Assembly (NCBI GenBank): GCA_004124465.1
Contig: SCKS01000003.1
Location: 1-33,679 of the forward strand
DNA: 33,679 nt
Direction of reading: 5' to 3'
Origin: Fidelibacterota bacterium
GTDB taxonomy: Bacteria > Fidelibacterota > Marinisomatia > Marinisomatales > S15-B10
The notes under the pieces were generated by a model. That model had not been told where the DNA came from and ran no database searches. It was given only the letters and a program-made list of their open reading frames with translations. Made by a program: the position numbers and the translations under genes. Position 1 is the first letter of the stretch. Every line of letters begins with the position of its first letter. Positions 1 through 8,127 of this stretch are shown here, piece after piece.

Positions 1-2
1 AT

Positions 3-164
3 GATACCTTTCAACCGGCCATGAGAAGTGGTCCGCCCGCCGCGCCGACGCTCGTTTCTGATGAGCTGGAGGAAGATTCACTGGCTACACCAAAAGATAA
101 GACGTTGAAAACTCCACAAGACTACAGTGGGAAGATTCAACTTGTCAAAAACAAGAAAAAGTAA
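3..164 (+). CDS. C-terminal tail of an unknown protein (5' end outside the window)
   Basis: The frame beginning at base 3 is open from the window edge to a TAA stop at 162-164 and gives 53 residues. The visible tail is rich in Pro and Ala, then acidic, and ends in a very basic Lys/Asn run (KNKKK). It looks like a flexible, low-complexity C-terminal tail. No domain can be recognised from so little sequence. It ends 48 bases before the GGDEF gene on the same strand, so it could share a transcript with it. Any assignment, for example to a bactofilin-like cytoskeletal protein, would be a guess. Confidence 0.5.
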   Translation, partial: DTFQPAMRSGPPAAPTLVSDELEEDSLATPKDKTLKTPQDYSGKIQLVKNKKK

Positions 165-212
165 GTTTCACGCTTTCTTTCTTTTTCTCCTAAGCAACTT
201 TAATTTCTTGGT

Positions 213-1934
213 GTGAGCGGACTCCGACACGCCTTCTCCTCGGACAATAGTAGCAAAATCGGCGTTATTCTGGCGTTTGCTGTTCTGTTTCTGTTATTTG
301 TTTATCCCAACCCGGAAGGGTTCATTTTCGGACTGCTTCGCATGGCTTTCATGGGGCTGGCTGTTTTTCTTTTCATACAGTTTTATCAGCAAGCGAAAAA
401 GATAGGATCTACAGATTCTGGAAAAGGTGGGACATCAATAATGGTTGAAAATCAACCTGCCGCTTTTCATGGAGAAAATAAGGACATTGTTGTGAGGAAC
501 CGGTTCATCGTTGATCTATTGGCTGATGCGATGTCGGGCTTTGGTATTGGCTATTATGGTTACAGTTATTCATCGTCCTCTTTATCGCTCAATCAAACTG
601 CTGGAGAAGAGGTTGAGTTCGCATCAACCATCTCTACGGAAACGGGAAAGATAAAAAATTTCGTAAAAAACGCAACCGTCAGTTTTTTTACGCCTGGTGC
701 AGATGACGATGTTGTAAGTCAATTTTTTGCTACCGATGCCAATATTGAAGATGGTGCAACACTTCTTCTAATCCCGGTGTGTGATGTTGGAGAAATGACG
801 GAGGCACTCATCATTTTCGCTCATCAGTTTGGCGACTTTCAAGATTACCATAGATCCTTGGTTGAATCCTTTGCCAACGCCTTGGCTGACGTTAAAAGTG
901 GTGACATAGGTGAGGAACATCTCAGTTTCTTCAAATGTCTGGAGGCTTTTCAAGATGATCTTGACATTTCCAGGTCTAGAGAGGAGTTGGTTGAATCCAT
1001 CGCTGATTTCTGTAGAGAAAACTTCACTTTCGATAAGCTCACTTTGATTTTCCTTGATGCTGAAAAAAAGGATGTGGCCGTGGCCGCGGAAGTGATGGGA
1101 TATAAGGATGATTTTGATACAGAAACACTTTTCAACCGAGAAGAGTCTCTACTTTGGAAAGTGTTGGATGGAGAAGATTCTACTCATATCGATTTGACGG
1201 ACGCAAGCTTTATCGATGGCGGGAGATTCAGTAAAGGAGATACTCAAGATCATCACTTTTTTTCTTTCATTGGAGCACCGATTCAAACCAGCGATCAGAC
1301 AATAGGGTGTCTCGTTCTTGAGAGTTTTTCTTCGGGACATTACAGTAACAATGAAGGCCGGAATCTTCATATTTTAAGCACAAGACTTGGTGTTTTGCTG
1401 GATTGGTGGCAAAAGTATGACGTTGTTCGTGAAACAGCCATGCGCGATGGTTTGACGGGTCTGTTGAACCACCGCTCTTTTGTTGAACGTTTCCAGCAGG
1501 AACTTCAGAGAGCCAATCGCTATAACGAAAAACTTGTACTAATGATGCTGGACCTGGATAAGTTCAAGCGAATTAACGATACTTATGGTCACCTCTATGG
1601 CGACTATGTTTTGAGGGGCACTTCCGCCGTTCTTAAGAACGGCGTCCGAAACATTGATATTGTGGCTAGGTACGGTGGGGAGGAGTTCGCCATTGTTCTC
1701 GTGAAGACGACCAAGACAAAAAGCTTCAACTCGGCAAAACGAATAGTTCAATCTCTTGCTGATCACCAATTTGAAAAAGAAGGACAGGAGGTGCAAATGA
1801 CGATTAGTGCAGGAATGGCAGAATATCCAACAGATGGAGAAAAAATAAGAGACCTGATCGCAATTGCGGACCGCGCTTTGTATAAAGTAAAGAGTCGGGG
1901 CGGCAATGATGTAGAGGTCGGTGAGATTACCTAA
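213..1934 (+). CDS. Membrane-anchored GAF-like/GGDEF diguanylate cyclase
   Basis: Predicted to condense two GTP into cyclic di-GMP at the inner membrane. Two hydrophobic segments lie at about residues 14-31 and 36-58. They are followed by a cytoplasmic region whose 250-400 part looks like a GAF-type sensor, and then a C-terminal GGDEF domain from about residue 410 to 570. The active-site motif is GGEEF at 488-492, and the RxxD inhibitory site (RNID, 479-482) sits five residues before it, so both catalysis and product inhibition look intact. The LDLDKFKRIND-type metal and GTP-binding segment is also present. No EAL or HD-GYP partner is visible nearby. The start is a GTG with no clear Shine-Dalgarno sequence. 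A later start is possible but would remove the first membrane segment. The signal sensed is unknown. Confidence 0.9.
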   Translation: MSGLRHAFSSDNSSKIGVILAFAVLFLLFVYPNPEGFIFGLLRMAFMGLAVFLFIQFYQQAKKIGSTDSGKGGTSIMVENQPAAFHGENKDIVVRNRFIVDLLADAMSGFGIGYYGYSYSSSSLSLNQTAGEEVEFASTISTETGKIKNFVKNATVSFFTPGADDDVVSQFFATDANIEDGATLLLIPVCDVGEMTEALIIFAHQFGDFQDYHRSLVESFANALADVKSGDIGEEHLSFFKCLEAFQDDLDISRSREELVESIADFCRENFTFDKLTLIFLDAEKKDVAVAAEVMGYKDDFDTETLFNREESLLWKVLDGEDSTHIDLTDASFIDGGRFSKGDTQDHHFFSFIGAPIQTSDQTIGCLVLESFSSGHYSNNEGRNLHILSTRLGVLLDWWQKYDVVRETAMRDGLTGLLNHRSFVERFQQELQRANRYNEKLVLMMLDLDKFKRINDTYGHLYGDYVLRGTSAVLKNGVRNIDIVARYGGEEFAIVLVKTTKTKSFNSAKRIVQSLADHQFEKEGQEVQMTISAGMAEYPTDGEKIRDLIAIADRALYKVKSRGGNDVEVGEIT

Positions 1935-1972
1935 TAATGTTTATGTGTAATGATATGTATGGAGTACTTTAT

Positions 1973-2002
1973 TTGACTTGTCCTAATGAACGCGCTTAGG
2001 AT
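1973..2002 (+). promoter_or_regulatory. Candidate sigma70-like promoter before the TPR lipoprotein gene
   Basis: A TTGACT element at 1973-1978 and a TAGGAT element at 1997-2002 are separated by 18 bases. They lie in the 86-base gap after the GGDEF gene and about 20 bases before the ATG at 2021. The match is by eye only and the real promoter consensus of this organism is not known. Confidence 0.35.
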
Positions 2003-2020
2003 AAATTTTCTCGACGAGAA

Positions 2021-3634
2021 ATGAACCTTAGACTGTACAGAAAAAGCTCATTTTGCGTACTTACTTTACTCTTGGTAGTGTGGTACGGTTGTTCCGTTAA
2101 GCCGGCACCTGAACCGGCGTTGGCAGCTGACACGAGATCAACAAAGGAAGAAGTAGAGAAGGTCAATACCAAAGCGCTCAAACATTTTATGGATGGTGAA
2201 ATGTATTTCTCTCAGGGTAACTATCCCATGGCGGTGATTGAATTCCAGGACGCTCTTCGCTATGATCCCGGTTCATCAAGTATTCATACATCGCTGGCAG
2301 AAGTTTATGTCAGACTCGGCAAACTGGACCGCGCTGAAGAAACACTTCAGGAAGCCCTTAGACTGGATCCTCTCAACACAGACGCCAGAGAGTTACTTGC
2401 GCAGCAGTTCCTAATGCAGAACAGTGTTGAGAAGGGATTGGAGCAGTATATAATTCTGGAAGAGAATGATCCAGACGAAAGACAGTACTCCTACGTGGTA
2501 GCGGAAATTCTGGTTAGACAAGGAAAACTTGAGGCTGCTCAGGAAAAAATGTGGACTATCTACCAAAGGGATCCTTCTGAGCTTCAGGCGCTCATGAGAG
2601 CGGCGGAAATTGCCAGGCAGCGTAATGAACTGGAATTTTCTTTGGATGCTTACGCAAAACTTACTGAGGAAAAACCGGACAATATTCAGTTCTGGAAAGC
2701 CTACAGTGAACTGGCTGTTATGCTACAGAAATTTGATAAAGCAGTAAATGGACTCAACAGTTTGGCGCGGCTCACAAGTGACGATCCCGCCGTCCAAGAA
2801 CGTTTGGGCATTCTTTATTATGAGAACAATGAAATAGAGTCAGCGGACTCCATTTTTACCATGTTGTATGAAGACGGCACACGGACACCGGGAATTCTCT
2901 TTTATCTCGGGCGCATTTCTATCTCTGATGGTGATTATACCCATCTTGCTATACTGGCCACAGAACAGGTGGAGCTATTCCCCGATGAGATTTCCGGATA
3001 CACTAATCTTGCATTAGCTTATATAAATTTAGATAACCCACTTGATGCTATCGCCATTCTTCTTCGGGCTCGGGACAAGTTCCCCAAGAGTTTCGGGGTT
3101 AACTACCTATTGGGTAGCACATACAGCTTGGAGAAAAAGTACGAACTTGCCAAGAAGAGTCTGAAAACAGCACTTTCCATCGATCCCGAATCAAGACCCA
3201 CAAAGCACCTGTTGGCAACAGTCTACAATTATCTTGAAGAGTGGACATATTCAGATAAACTGTATGAAGAACTTGTTTCTTCAGATAAAAGCGATGGTCA
3301 GGCGTTGAATAACTACAGCTATATACTGGCCGAGCGAGGAATAAAGCTACGCACTGCTTTGAACATGGCTGAAAAAGCAATAGAACTGGAACCGGTAAAC
3401 CCTGCTTATCTTGACACAATTGGCTGGATCTATTTCAAACAAAAAAAATTCGACAAAGCTCTGAAATACATTGAACAGTCCATTTCAAAAAATCCTGAAA
3501 ACGCTGTTGTCTTGGAGCATTTGGGTGACGTACTCATGAAGGTAGATCGTCCAGAGGATGCTCGCACCTATTACGGAAAGGCGCTTGCTATCGATAAAGA
3601 CAACGACCGTCTTCAAAGAAAAATAAAAGAGTAA
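2021..3634 (+). CDS. TPR-array lipoprotein
   Basis: A 537-residue exported protein made almost wholly of tetratricopeptide repeats. A basic N-terminus and a hydrophobic stretch lead to Cys24 in a WYGC context, an unusual but plausible lipobox, so it is probably a lipoprotein. From about residue 52 to the end I can lay out roughly fourteen 34-residue units, many with the usual Gly8/Ala20/Pro32 pattern (for example units ending LDPL, IDPE, LEPV and KNPE). Such arrays are scaffolds for protein complexes. No enzymatic domain is visible. It sits immediately upstream of the glycosyltransferase cluster (6 bases from stop to next start), so it may take part in assembly or export of the surface polymer. 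That role is inferred only from position. Confidence 0.85.
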   Translation: MNLRLYRKSSFCVLTLLLVVWYGCSVKPAPEPALAADTRSTKEEVEKVNTKALKHFMDGEMYFSQGNYPMAVIEFQDALRYDPGSSSIHTSLAEVYVRLGKLDRAEETLQEALRLDPLNTDARELLAQQFLMQNSVEKGLEQYIILEENDPDERQYSYVVAEILVRQGKLEAAQEKMWTIYQRDPSELQALMRAAEIARQRNELEFSLDAYAKLTEEKPDNIQFWKAYSELAVMLQKFDKAVNGLNSLARLTSDDPAVQERLGILYYENNEIESADSIFTMLYEDGTRTPGILFYLGRISISDGDYTHLAILATEQVELFPDEISGYTNLALAYINLDNPLDAIAILLRARDKFPKSFGVNYLLGSTYSLEKKYELAKKSLKTALSIDPESRPTKHLLATVYNYLEEWTYSDKLYEELVSSDKSDGQALNNYSYILAERGIKLRTALNMAEKAIELEPVNPAYLDTIGWIYFKQKKFDKALKYIEQSISKNPENAVVLEHLGDVLMKVDRPEDARTYYGKALAIDKDNDRLQRKIKE

Positions 3635-3640
3635 CACTTT

Positions 3641-4594
3641 TTGGCTGAATCAGTTAGCCTCTCTATCGTCATTCCGGTCTTCAATGAAAGGGAATCGATC
3701 CCTCACTTGCTGGACGAGATCCATTCCGTCATGGACACCAATTTCAACTATGAAATTGTCTGCGTAGATGACGGTAGCAGTGATGGTACTTTCGAGTATC
3801 TCAGAGAGCGACGCCAAAGCGATGATAAGCTTCGACTCATCCGATTCCTCAGGAATTATGGGAAGTCCGCTGCACTGGCGGAAGCGTTTAAAAGAATCTC
3901 CTCAGATTATGTGGTGACCCTGGACGCTGATCTTCAGGACGATCCGATGGAAATTCCTCCTATGGTGGAAAAACTCCAGGAAGGTTATGATTTGGTTTCA
4001 GGCTGGAAAAAAGAGAGACGAGATCCGTTATCAAAGCTTCTACCATCAAGATTGTTCAATATTACCACCCGTCTTTTAACCGGTATCCACATTCACGATT
4101 TCAATTGTGGTTTGAAGGCATACCGGTACAATGTTGTGAAATCACTGGATATTTACGGCGGTATGCACCGATATATTCCGGTCCTGGCAGGGAAGAAGGG
4201 ATTCCGTGTCACTGAGATGGTCGTAAATCATCGGCCCCGTCAGTACGGAGATAGTAAGTTTGGCAGAGAACGGTACTTTAGGGGAATGTTTGATCTCCTC
4301 ACTGTACTTTTCCTCAGTCGGTACACCCGGCGTCCACTTCATCTGTTTGGTCTTTTCGGGTTCATCAGCCTATTTGTCGGAATCAGTGTGGACCTCCGGG
4401 TTCTTTACTTGAAGTACGGTCTGGGAGAACCCTTTTCAAAGCATATTGCTCTGCTTGTTTTTGGCGTATTGCTGGTGATTCTGGGCGTTCAGTTTATCTC
4501 CATCGGACTTTTGGGTGAGATGATTGCTCAGTCCACTTTCAAGACTGGTGAGTCCGCCAGGGAGGTTGTGCTTTATGACAGTTCAACTCCCTGA
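3641..4594 (+). CDS. Family 2 glycosyltransferase, polyprenyl-phosphate sugar synthase type (GtrB/DPM-like)
   Basis: Likely transfers a sugar from an NDP-sugar to undecaprenyl phosphate on the cytoplasmic side of the inner membrane. The GT-A fold markers are VDDGSSDGT (residues 42-50) and DADLQDD (95-101), the second being the usual polyprenyl-phosphate glycosyltransferase form of the DXD metal site. The conserved NYGKSAAL segment lies between them. Two membrane segments near residues 233-255 and 268-292 give the typical GtrB/ArnC/Dpm1 architecture, and 317 residues is the usual length. The start is a TTG at 3641, six bases after the previous stop. It begins just before the first beta strand, so little can be missing. 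The actual sugar cannot be read from sequence. Confidence 0.9.
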   Translation: MAESVSLSIVIPVFNERESIPHLLDEIHSVMDTNFNYEIVCVDDGSSDGTFEYLRERRQSDDKLRLIRFLRNYGKSAALAEAFKRISSDYVVTLDADLQDDPMEIPPMVEKLQEGYDLVSGWKKERRDPLSKLLPSRLFNITTRLLTGIHIHDFNCGLKAYRYNVVKSLDIYGGMHRYIPVLAGKKGFRVTEMVVNHRPRQYGDSKFGRERYFRGMFDLLTVLFLSRYTRRPLHLFGLFGFISLFVGISVDLRVLYLKYGLGEPFSKHIALLVFGVLLVILGVQFISIGLLGEMIAQSTFKTGESAREVVLYDSSTP

Positions 4595-4633
4595 GGTTTA
4601 GTCACAATTTCCTTTTCATCCTCATCTTCAAAC

Positions 4634-5647
4634 GTGTTAATCAGCGTTATTACACCAGCATACAACCGTGCAGATGAAATTCCTCACCTCCTTGAATCCA
4701 TTGCAAAACAGACAGTGGCTTCGGACAGGTTCGAGATGGTGATTGTGGATGATGGATCCACGGATCAAACTGTTGATATTATTGAAGCTATGATTCCAAA
4801 CTTAAACTTCAACTTGAACTTTGTGAAACAGGAGAATGCGGGCCCCGGTTCTGCACGAAATCAGGGAATAGAGGAAGCGAAAGGCGAACTATATGTTTTT
4901 ATCGATTCGGATTGTGAAGCAGATCCCCGATGGCTAGAGATCATTCTCGATTCTTTTGAGAGGGAAGGTTTTGATGCTTTTGGTGGCCCCGATGCTTCCA
5001 AGGGAGATTTCACTACCCTTCAGCGGGCCATCGATTTCAGTATGACGTCATTTCTCACTACGGGTGGGCTCAGGGGGCACAGCGTTCGTCCCCTGGCTAA
5101 ATTCTATCCCAGGAGTCACAACATGGGGATGACCCGATCTCTCTATGAAAAGGTTGGCGGTTTCGGATCTCTCCGGCACGGCCAGGATATTGAACTGAGC
5201 AACCGAATACATAAGAGCGGTGCAAAAGTGACTTATTTACCGGAGGCTATTGTCTATCATCGCCGCAGGACCACTTTAAAGAAGTTTTTCAGGCAGGTGT
5301 TCAACTGGGGTGTAGCTCGGATCAATCTCGGTAAAGTCGATTCCAAGATGCTGGAGCCGCTTCATTTCTTTCCGGCTGTAATTACTGTTATAGCAAGTAT
5401 AATAACAGTCGGTTTTTTCATTGATCCCATTAAGTATGATTCATTTTTTGAACTAGGTTTCGGATTTTTTCTGTTCTTGGCCGGCACTGGTGCTTGGAAG
5501 CTTAAAGATTTGAAAATATTTTTCACACTTCTGGCGGTAATTCCAATTCAGGTGTTCGGTTATGGTTTAGGTTTTATTGTTGCCTTTGTCTTTCGCTTCA
5601 TCCTCCGACAGAAGGTGTGGACGGGGTTTCGAAAAAAGTATTATTAA
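4634..5647 (+). CDS. Family 2 glycosyltransferase with C-terminal membrane segments
   Basis: A GT-A glycosyltransferase. The N-terminus ISVITPAYNRADE is typical of the family, IVDDGSTDQT (37-46) forms the nucleotide-binding edge, and IDSDCEADPRW (90-100) contains the DSD metal site. A GQDIELSNR segment near the domain end resembles the acceptor/catalytic (ED)-motif region. Hydrophobic stretches from about residue 245 to 325 suggest two or three membrane helices anchoring it to the inner membrane. The start is GTG at 4634, chosen because it immediately precedes the first beta strand. No clear Shine-Dalgarno sequence is visible. It is part of the contiguous glycan cluster. Donor and acceptor are unknown. 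Confidence 0.88.
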   Translation: MLISVITPAYNRADEIPHLLESIAKQTVASDRFEMVIVDDGSTDQTVDIIEAMIPNLNFNLNFVKQENAGPGSARNQGIEEAKGELYVFIDSDCEADPRWLEIILDSFEREGFDAFGGPDASKGDFTTLQRAIDFSMTSFLTTGGLRGHSVRPLAKFYPRSHNMGMTRSLYEKVGGFGSLRHGQDIELSNRIHKSGAKVTYLPEAIVYHRRRTTLKKFFRQVFNWGVARINLGKVDSKMLEPLHFFPAVITVIASIITVGFFIDPIKYDSFFELGFGFFLFLAGTGAWKLKDLKIFFTLLAVIPIQVFGYGLGFIVAFVFRFILRQKVWTGFRKKYY

Positions 5648-5651
5648 ACGC

Positions 5652-6506
5652 ATGAAACAAGGTTCACAATTGCCTCCACATTTAACCCTTCTGAAGAGGG
5701 AAGCGGGGAGAGAGAATCCTCAATCGGCAAGTGATATCAATGACAGAAGTATGCGGGCCTACCGCGAACAGTATTGGTACGGTGGGAATTTTCTCGCAAA
5801 CTACATTGGTATTGAAGACTACATCGGGAAAAGAATTCTTGAAGTGGGTTCTGCCGAGGCGGGTTTGTTAAAATTCTTCCACGAGTTGGGAGCTCGCTGT
5901 ACGGGCATGGAGCTTTCTTCTTTGCGGTTTTCTCACTCCAAGCTTTTAAACGATACTTCGGAGATAAAGTTGGTAAGAGGTGATATTTGCAACCCTGATT
6001 CGTATAAGGAGTCATTGGCAGAAGGATTCGATATTATTGTTATTCGTGATGTCATTGAACATATTGAAGACAAGCTTTCTGCCCTCAGTAATGTGTTCAA
6101 TCTTCTTTCAGAAGATGGGCGTCTTTTTATTTCATTCCCGCCACGTTACTGTCCTTATGCCGGTCACCAGCAGACAGTCAAAAACTTTCTGGGAAAGATC
6201 CCGTATATACATTTGTTACCGAACTCTCTCTACTCAGCTTATCTTAGGATGATAGGGCACCCTGAAACAGGCATTGACTATCTATTAGCTACAAAGCTGA
6301 CAAGAATCTCTATACACAGGATGGAAGGTTTTATTAGGGAAGCCGGTTTCAAGATATTGAGGCGGGGTCTCTTTTTTTCACGACCCACCTATCGTTTTCG
6401 ATTTCACTTTCCGACACTGAGAAATCCACTGGCCGGTCTCCCGGGATTTAGGGAAGTGCTCACGAACGGCGCCCTGTACGTGCTTATGAAAAGGGGGAAC
6501 GATTGA
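5652..6506 (+). CDS. Class I SAM-dependent methyltransferase
   Basis: A Rossmann-fold methyltransferase of the Methyltransf_23 type. Motif I is ILEVGSAEAG (62-71), followed by an acidic residue at the end of beta 2 (GMELS, Glu87) and a motif IV/post-motif region DVIEHIED typical of small-molecule and sugar methyltransferases. The open frame extends upstream to 5577, overlapping the preceding glycosyltransferase by about 70 bases. I prefer the ATG at 5652, five bases after that gene's stop, because the extra N-terminal residues look like out-of-frame translation of a membrane segment. It ends in a TTGA overlap with the next gene. Placement among glycosyltransferases suggests O-methylation or end-capping of a glycan, which is an inference. 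Confidence 0.85.
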   Translation: MKQGSQLPPHLTLLKREAGRENPQSASDINDRSMRAYREQYWYGGNFLANYIGIEDYIGKRILEVGSAEAGLLKFFHELGARCTGMELSSLRFSHSKLLNDTSEIKLVRGDICNPDSYKESLAEGFDIIVIRDVIEHIEDKLSALSNVFNLLSEDGRLFISFPPRYCPYAGHQQTVKNFLGKIPYIHLLPNSLYSAYLRMIGHPETGIDYLLATKLTRISIHRMEGFIREAGFKILRRGLFFSRPTYRFRFHFPTLRNPLAGLPGFREVLTNGALYVLMKRGND

Positions 6507-7237
6507 TTGTCATTGTCATTGGCATGCATCGAAGCGGCACCTCCGCAGTGGCAGGGATCCTTCATCTAAATGGCATCGCCATGGGTTCTGAAAAAACTTT
6601 CAAACCAAAACCGTTGCCGCAAAATCCCAAAGGATTTTACGAGAATTATGATTTTAGGAAAATCAATGACCAAATTCTCAAGCATGCCGGCTACAAGGTC
6701 AAATCTTTTGATACGGATATCCCAGTTATTCATGCCAGTGACAGAACTGTAGCAAAAATGGGAAAGCTGACGGAAAAACAGGTTTCTGAGAATACTGATT
6801 GGGGATGGAAAGACCCCCGCACATGCCTGACGCTTTCAGAATGGTTGACACTGTTTGAAGAGAAAGGACTGCTAGAGGATACGAAAGTTGTTTTTACCAC
6901 ACGGAGTGCATCAGCTGTTGCTGAATCTTTGAGAAAACGGAACGAACTCCACATTGATAATGGCCTTATGCTTTGGCGTTTATATCATGAACGGGCTTTG
7001 GAAGCGCTGGAGCAATTTCCCGTTCCAAGGTTTCACTTTTCTTACGAAAATTTGCTGAATGACTCTCATTCAGTTTGCAGTAGACTATTCCAGTTTCTCG
7101 GCAAGTCATTTGAGACTTCTATGGTTGGTAGATTTATCGATCCTGATCTCAATCGAAGTGAACTCTCAGCTAAAGTTAAATTGGGTGGAGAGTTAACCGC
7201 CCTATCTGAGAAACTCCACTCCCTCTCTTCCGTTTGA
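6503..7237 (+). CDS. PAPS-dependent sulfotransferase family protein
   Basis: Predicted to transfer sulfate from PAPS to a glycan or lipid hydroxyl. The 5'-phosphosulfate-binding loop GMHRSGTS is at residues 7-14, the conserved WKDPR at 103-107, and a 3'-phosphate-binding segment around TTRSASAVAESLRKR (133-147) with Arg135 and Ser143. At 244 residues it is a compact member. The start is a TTG within a TTGA overlap with the methyltransferase stop. An AAGGGGG Shine-Dalgarno lies five bases upstream, which supports this start. The nearby sat and cysC genes can supply the donor. The acceptor is unknown. Confidence 0.82.
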   Translation: MIVIVIGMHRSGTSAVAGILHLNGIAMGSEKTFKPKPLPQNPKGFYENYDFRKINDQILKHAGYKVKSFDTDIPVIHASDRTVAKMGKLTEKQVSENTDWGWKDPRTCLTLSEWLTLFEEKGLLEDTKVVFTTRSASAVAESLRKRNELHIDNGLMLWRLYHERALEALEQFPVPRFHFSYENLLNDSHSVCSRLFQFLGKSFETSMVGRFIDPDLNRSELSAKVKLGGELTALSEKLHSLSSV

Positions 7238-7242
7238 GTCCC

Positions 7243-8127
7243 ATGATGGTGAAAAAAGTGATCAATGTTGTTTCTGTCAGCTGGTACTCATCGGGACATA
7301 TAAAAAGAATGGTGAACAATCTTCTAGATAAGGCGGAAAATCCCGAAACCCTCACTTTCACGATTATTGATAATACGAATGGAACTGATATGGAACTGAA
7401 AGAGGTGCTTTCAGATGTGCCTTCTTTAACTATTCTATACAATAAATCTGAGGCAAAGCAACGCTCCGTAGCCCATGCATCAGCTCTTGATGTGGCCATG
7501 TCTAAGTTGGAAACGTACTTCACACTGGTCGTCGACCCAGATGTCCACATTTTCAAGGAAGGTTGGGACAGTTTTTGCCAATCTAAAATCGAATCCGGGC
7601 AAAGCGCAGTTGGAGCTCCTTACCCAAAGTGGAAACTGGGAAAGGTTCACGATTTTCCCAGTGTGGTTTTTATTTTTTCTAGTACAGAATGGTTCACAAG
7701 GGAGGGGAAAAGCTGGCATCCCTTTCCTCCTTTTTGGCGTCGAGCATGGAATTTTTTTGTGAGGAAATTTGTGAGACTTTTCAGATTTGCCACAAGACAA
7801 AGACTGGAGAACAGCAGGTTAATGAGAACCGTGACTTCGGGACTGGAGACCATGACAGGGATCACATCTCCCGACACAGGTTGGCGTTTGGTAAAAGCGG
7901 CGAAAGAGAGGGGGGATGCCTCTATTGTTTTTGAGGCACCCTATTCATCAGAACTTCCCGAACACATGGTAGAACTTGCCCGGAACTTTGAACTGTTTTG
8001 TTATAGCGGTGATCCTTTTATGAGTCACATGTACTCCTCTGGTATCTCCTATTATCGGACTGAAAAAAGCGGCGATCTGAATGCCTGGATTTCGGCTGTA
8101 GAGCAGGTTGAGAGGAGCCTCAACTGA
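7243..8127 (+). CDS. Divergent glycosyltransferase (GT2/GT-A-like)
   Basis: Resembles a family 2 glycosyltransferase, but weakly. The opening beta strand INVVSVSWYSS, the strand TIIDNTNG in place of the usual VVDNGS, and a VVDPDVHIF segment with a DPD metal-site candidate (about residues 98-103 in this numbering) match the GT-A layout. The C-terminal half is rich in aromatic and basic residues with no clear membrane segment. The frame also permits a TTG at 7234 in a TTGA overlap with the sulfotransferase stop, but neither start has a convincing Shine-Dalgarno. I chose the first ATG, and the difference is only three residues. Donor and acceptor cannot be told. It could also be a glycosyltransferase-like protein without activity. 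Confidence 0.7.
   Translation: MMVKKVINVVSVSWYSSGHIKRMVNNLLDKAENPETLTFTIIDNTNGTDMELKEVLSDVPSLTILYNKSEAKQRSVAHASALDVAMSKLETYFTLVVDPDVHIFKEGWDSFCQSKIESGQSAVGAPYPKWKLGKVHDFPSVVFIFSSTEWFTREGKSWHPFPPFWRRAWNFFVRKFVRLFRFATRQRLENSRLMRTVTSGLETMTGITSPDTGWRLVKAAKERGDASIVFEAPYSSELPEHMVELARNFELFCYSGDPFMSHMYSSGISYYRTEKSGDLNAWISAVEQVERSLN
8112..8117 (+). promoter_or_regulatory. Shine-Dalgarno that points to a CTG start for the YfhO-like gene
   Basis: GAGGAG lies six bases upstream of a CTG at 8124-8126 that overlaps the preceding TGA stop as CTGA. The first NTG in frame after it is the TTG at 8157, which has no such motif and would cut into the first membrane helix. Confidence 0.5.

Noticed and set aside
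5384-5409. ACTGTTAT/ATAACAGT inverted repeat followed by a T-rich run, resembling a terminator
   Set aside because: The stem is A+T-rich and weak and lies inside a glycosyltransferase gene in the middle of a continuous cluster, so termination there is unlikely.
5577-5651. Upstream extension of the methyltransferase to 5577
   Set aside because: It would overlap the coding end of the glycosyltransferase by about 70 bases and add residues unlike any methyltransferase N-terminus. The ATG at 5652 directly follows the stop.
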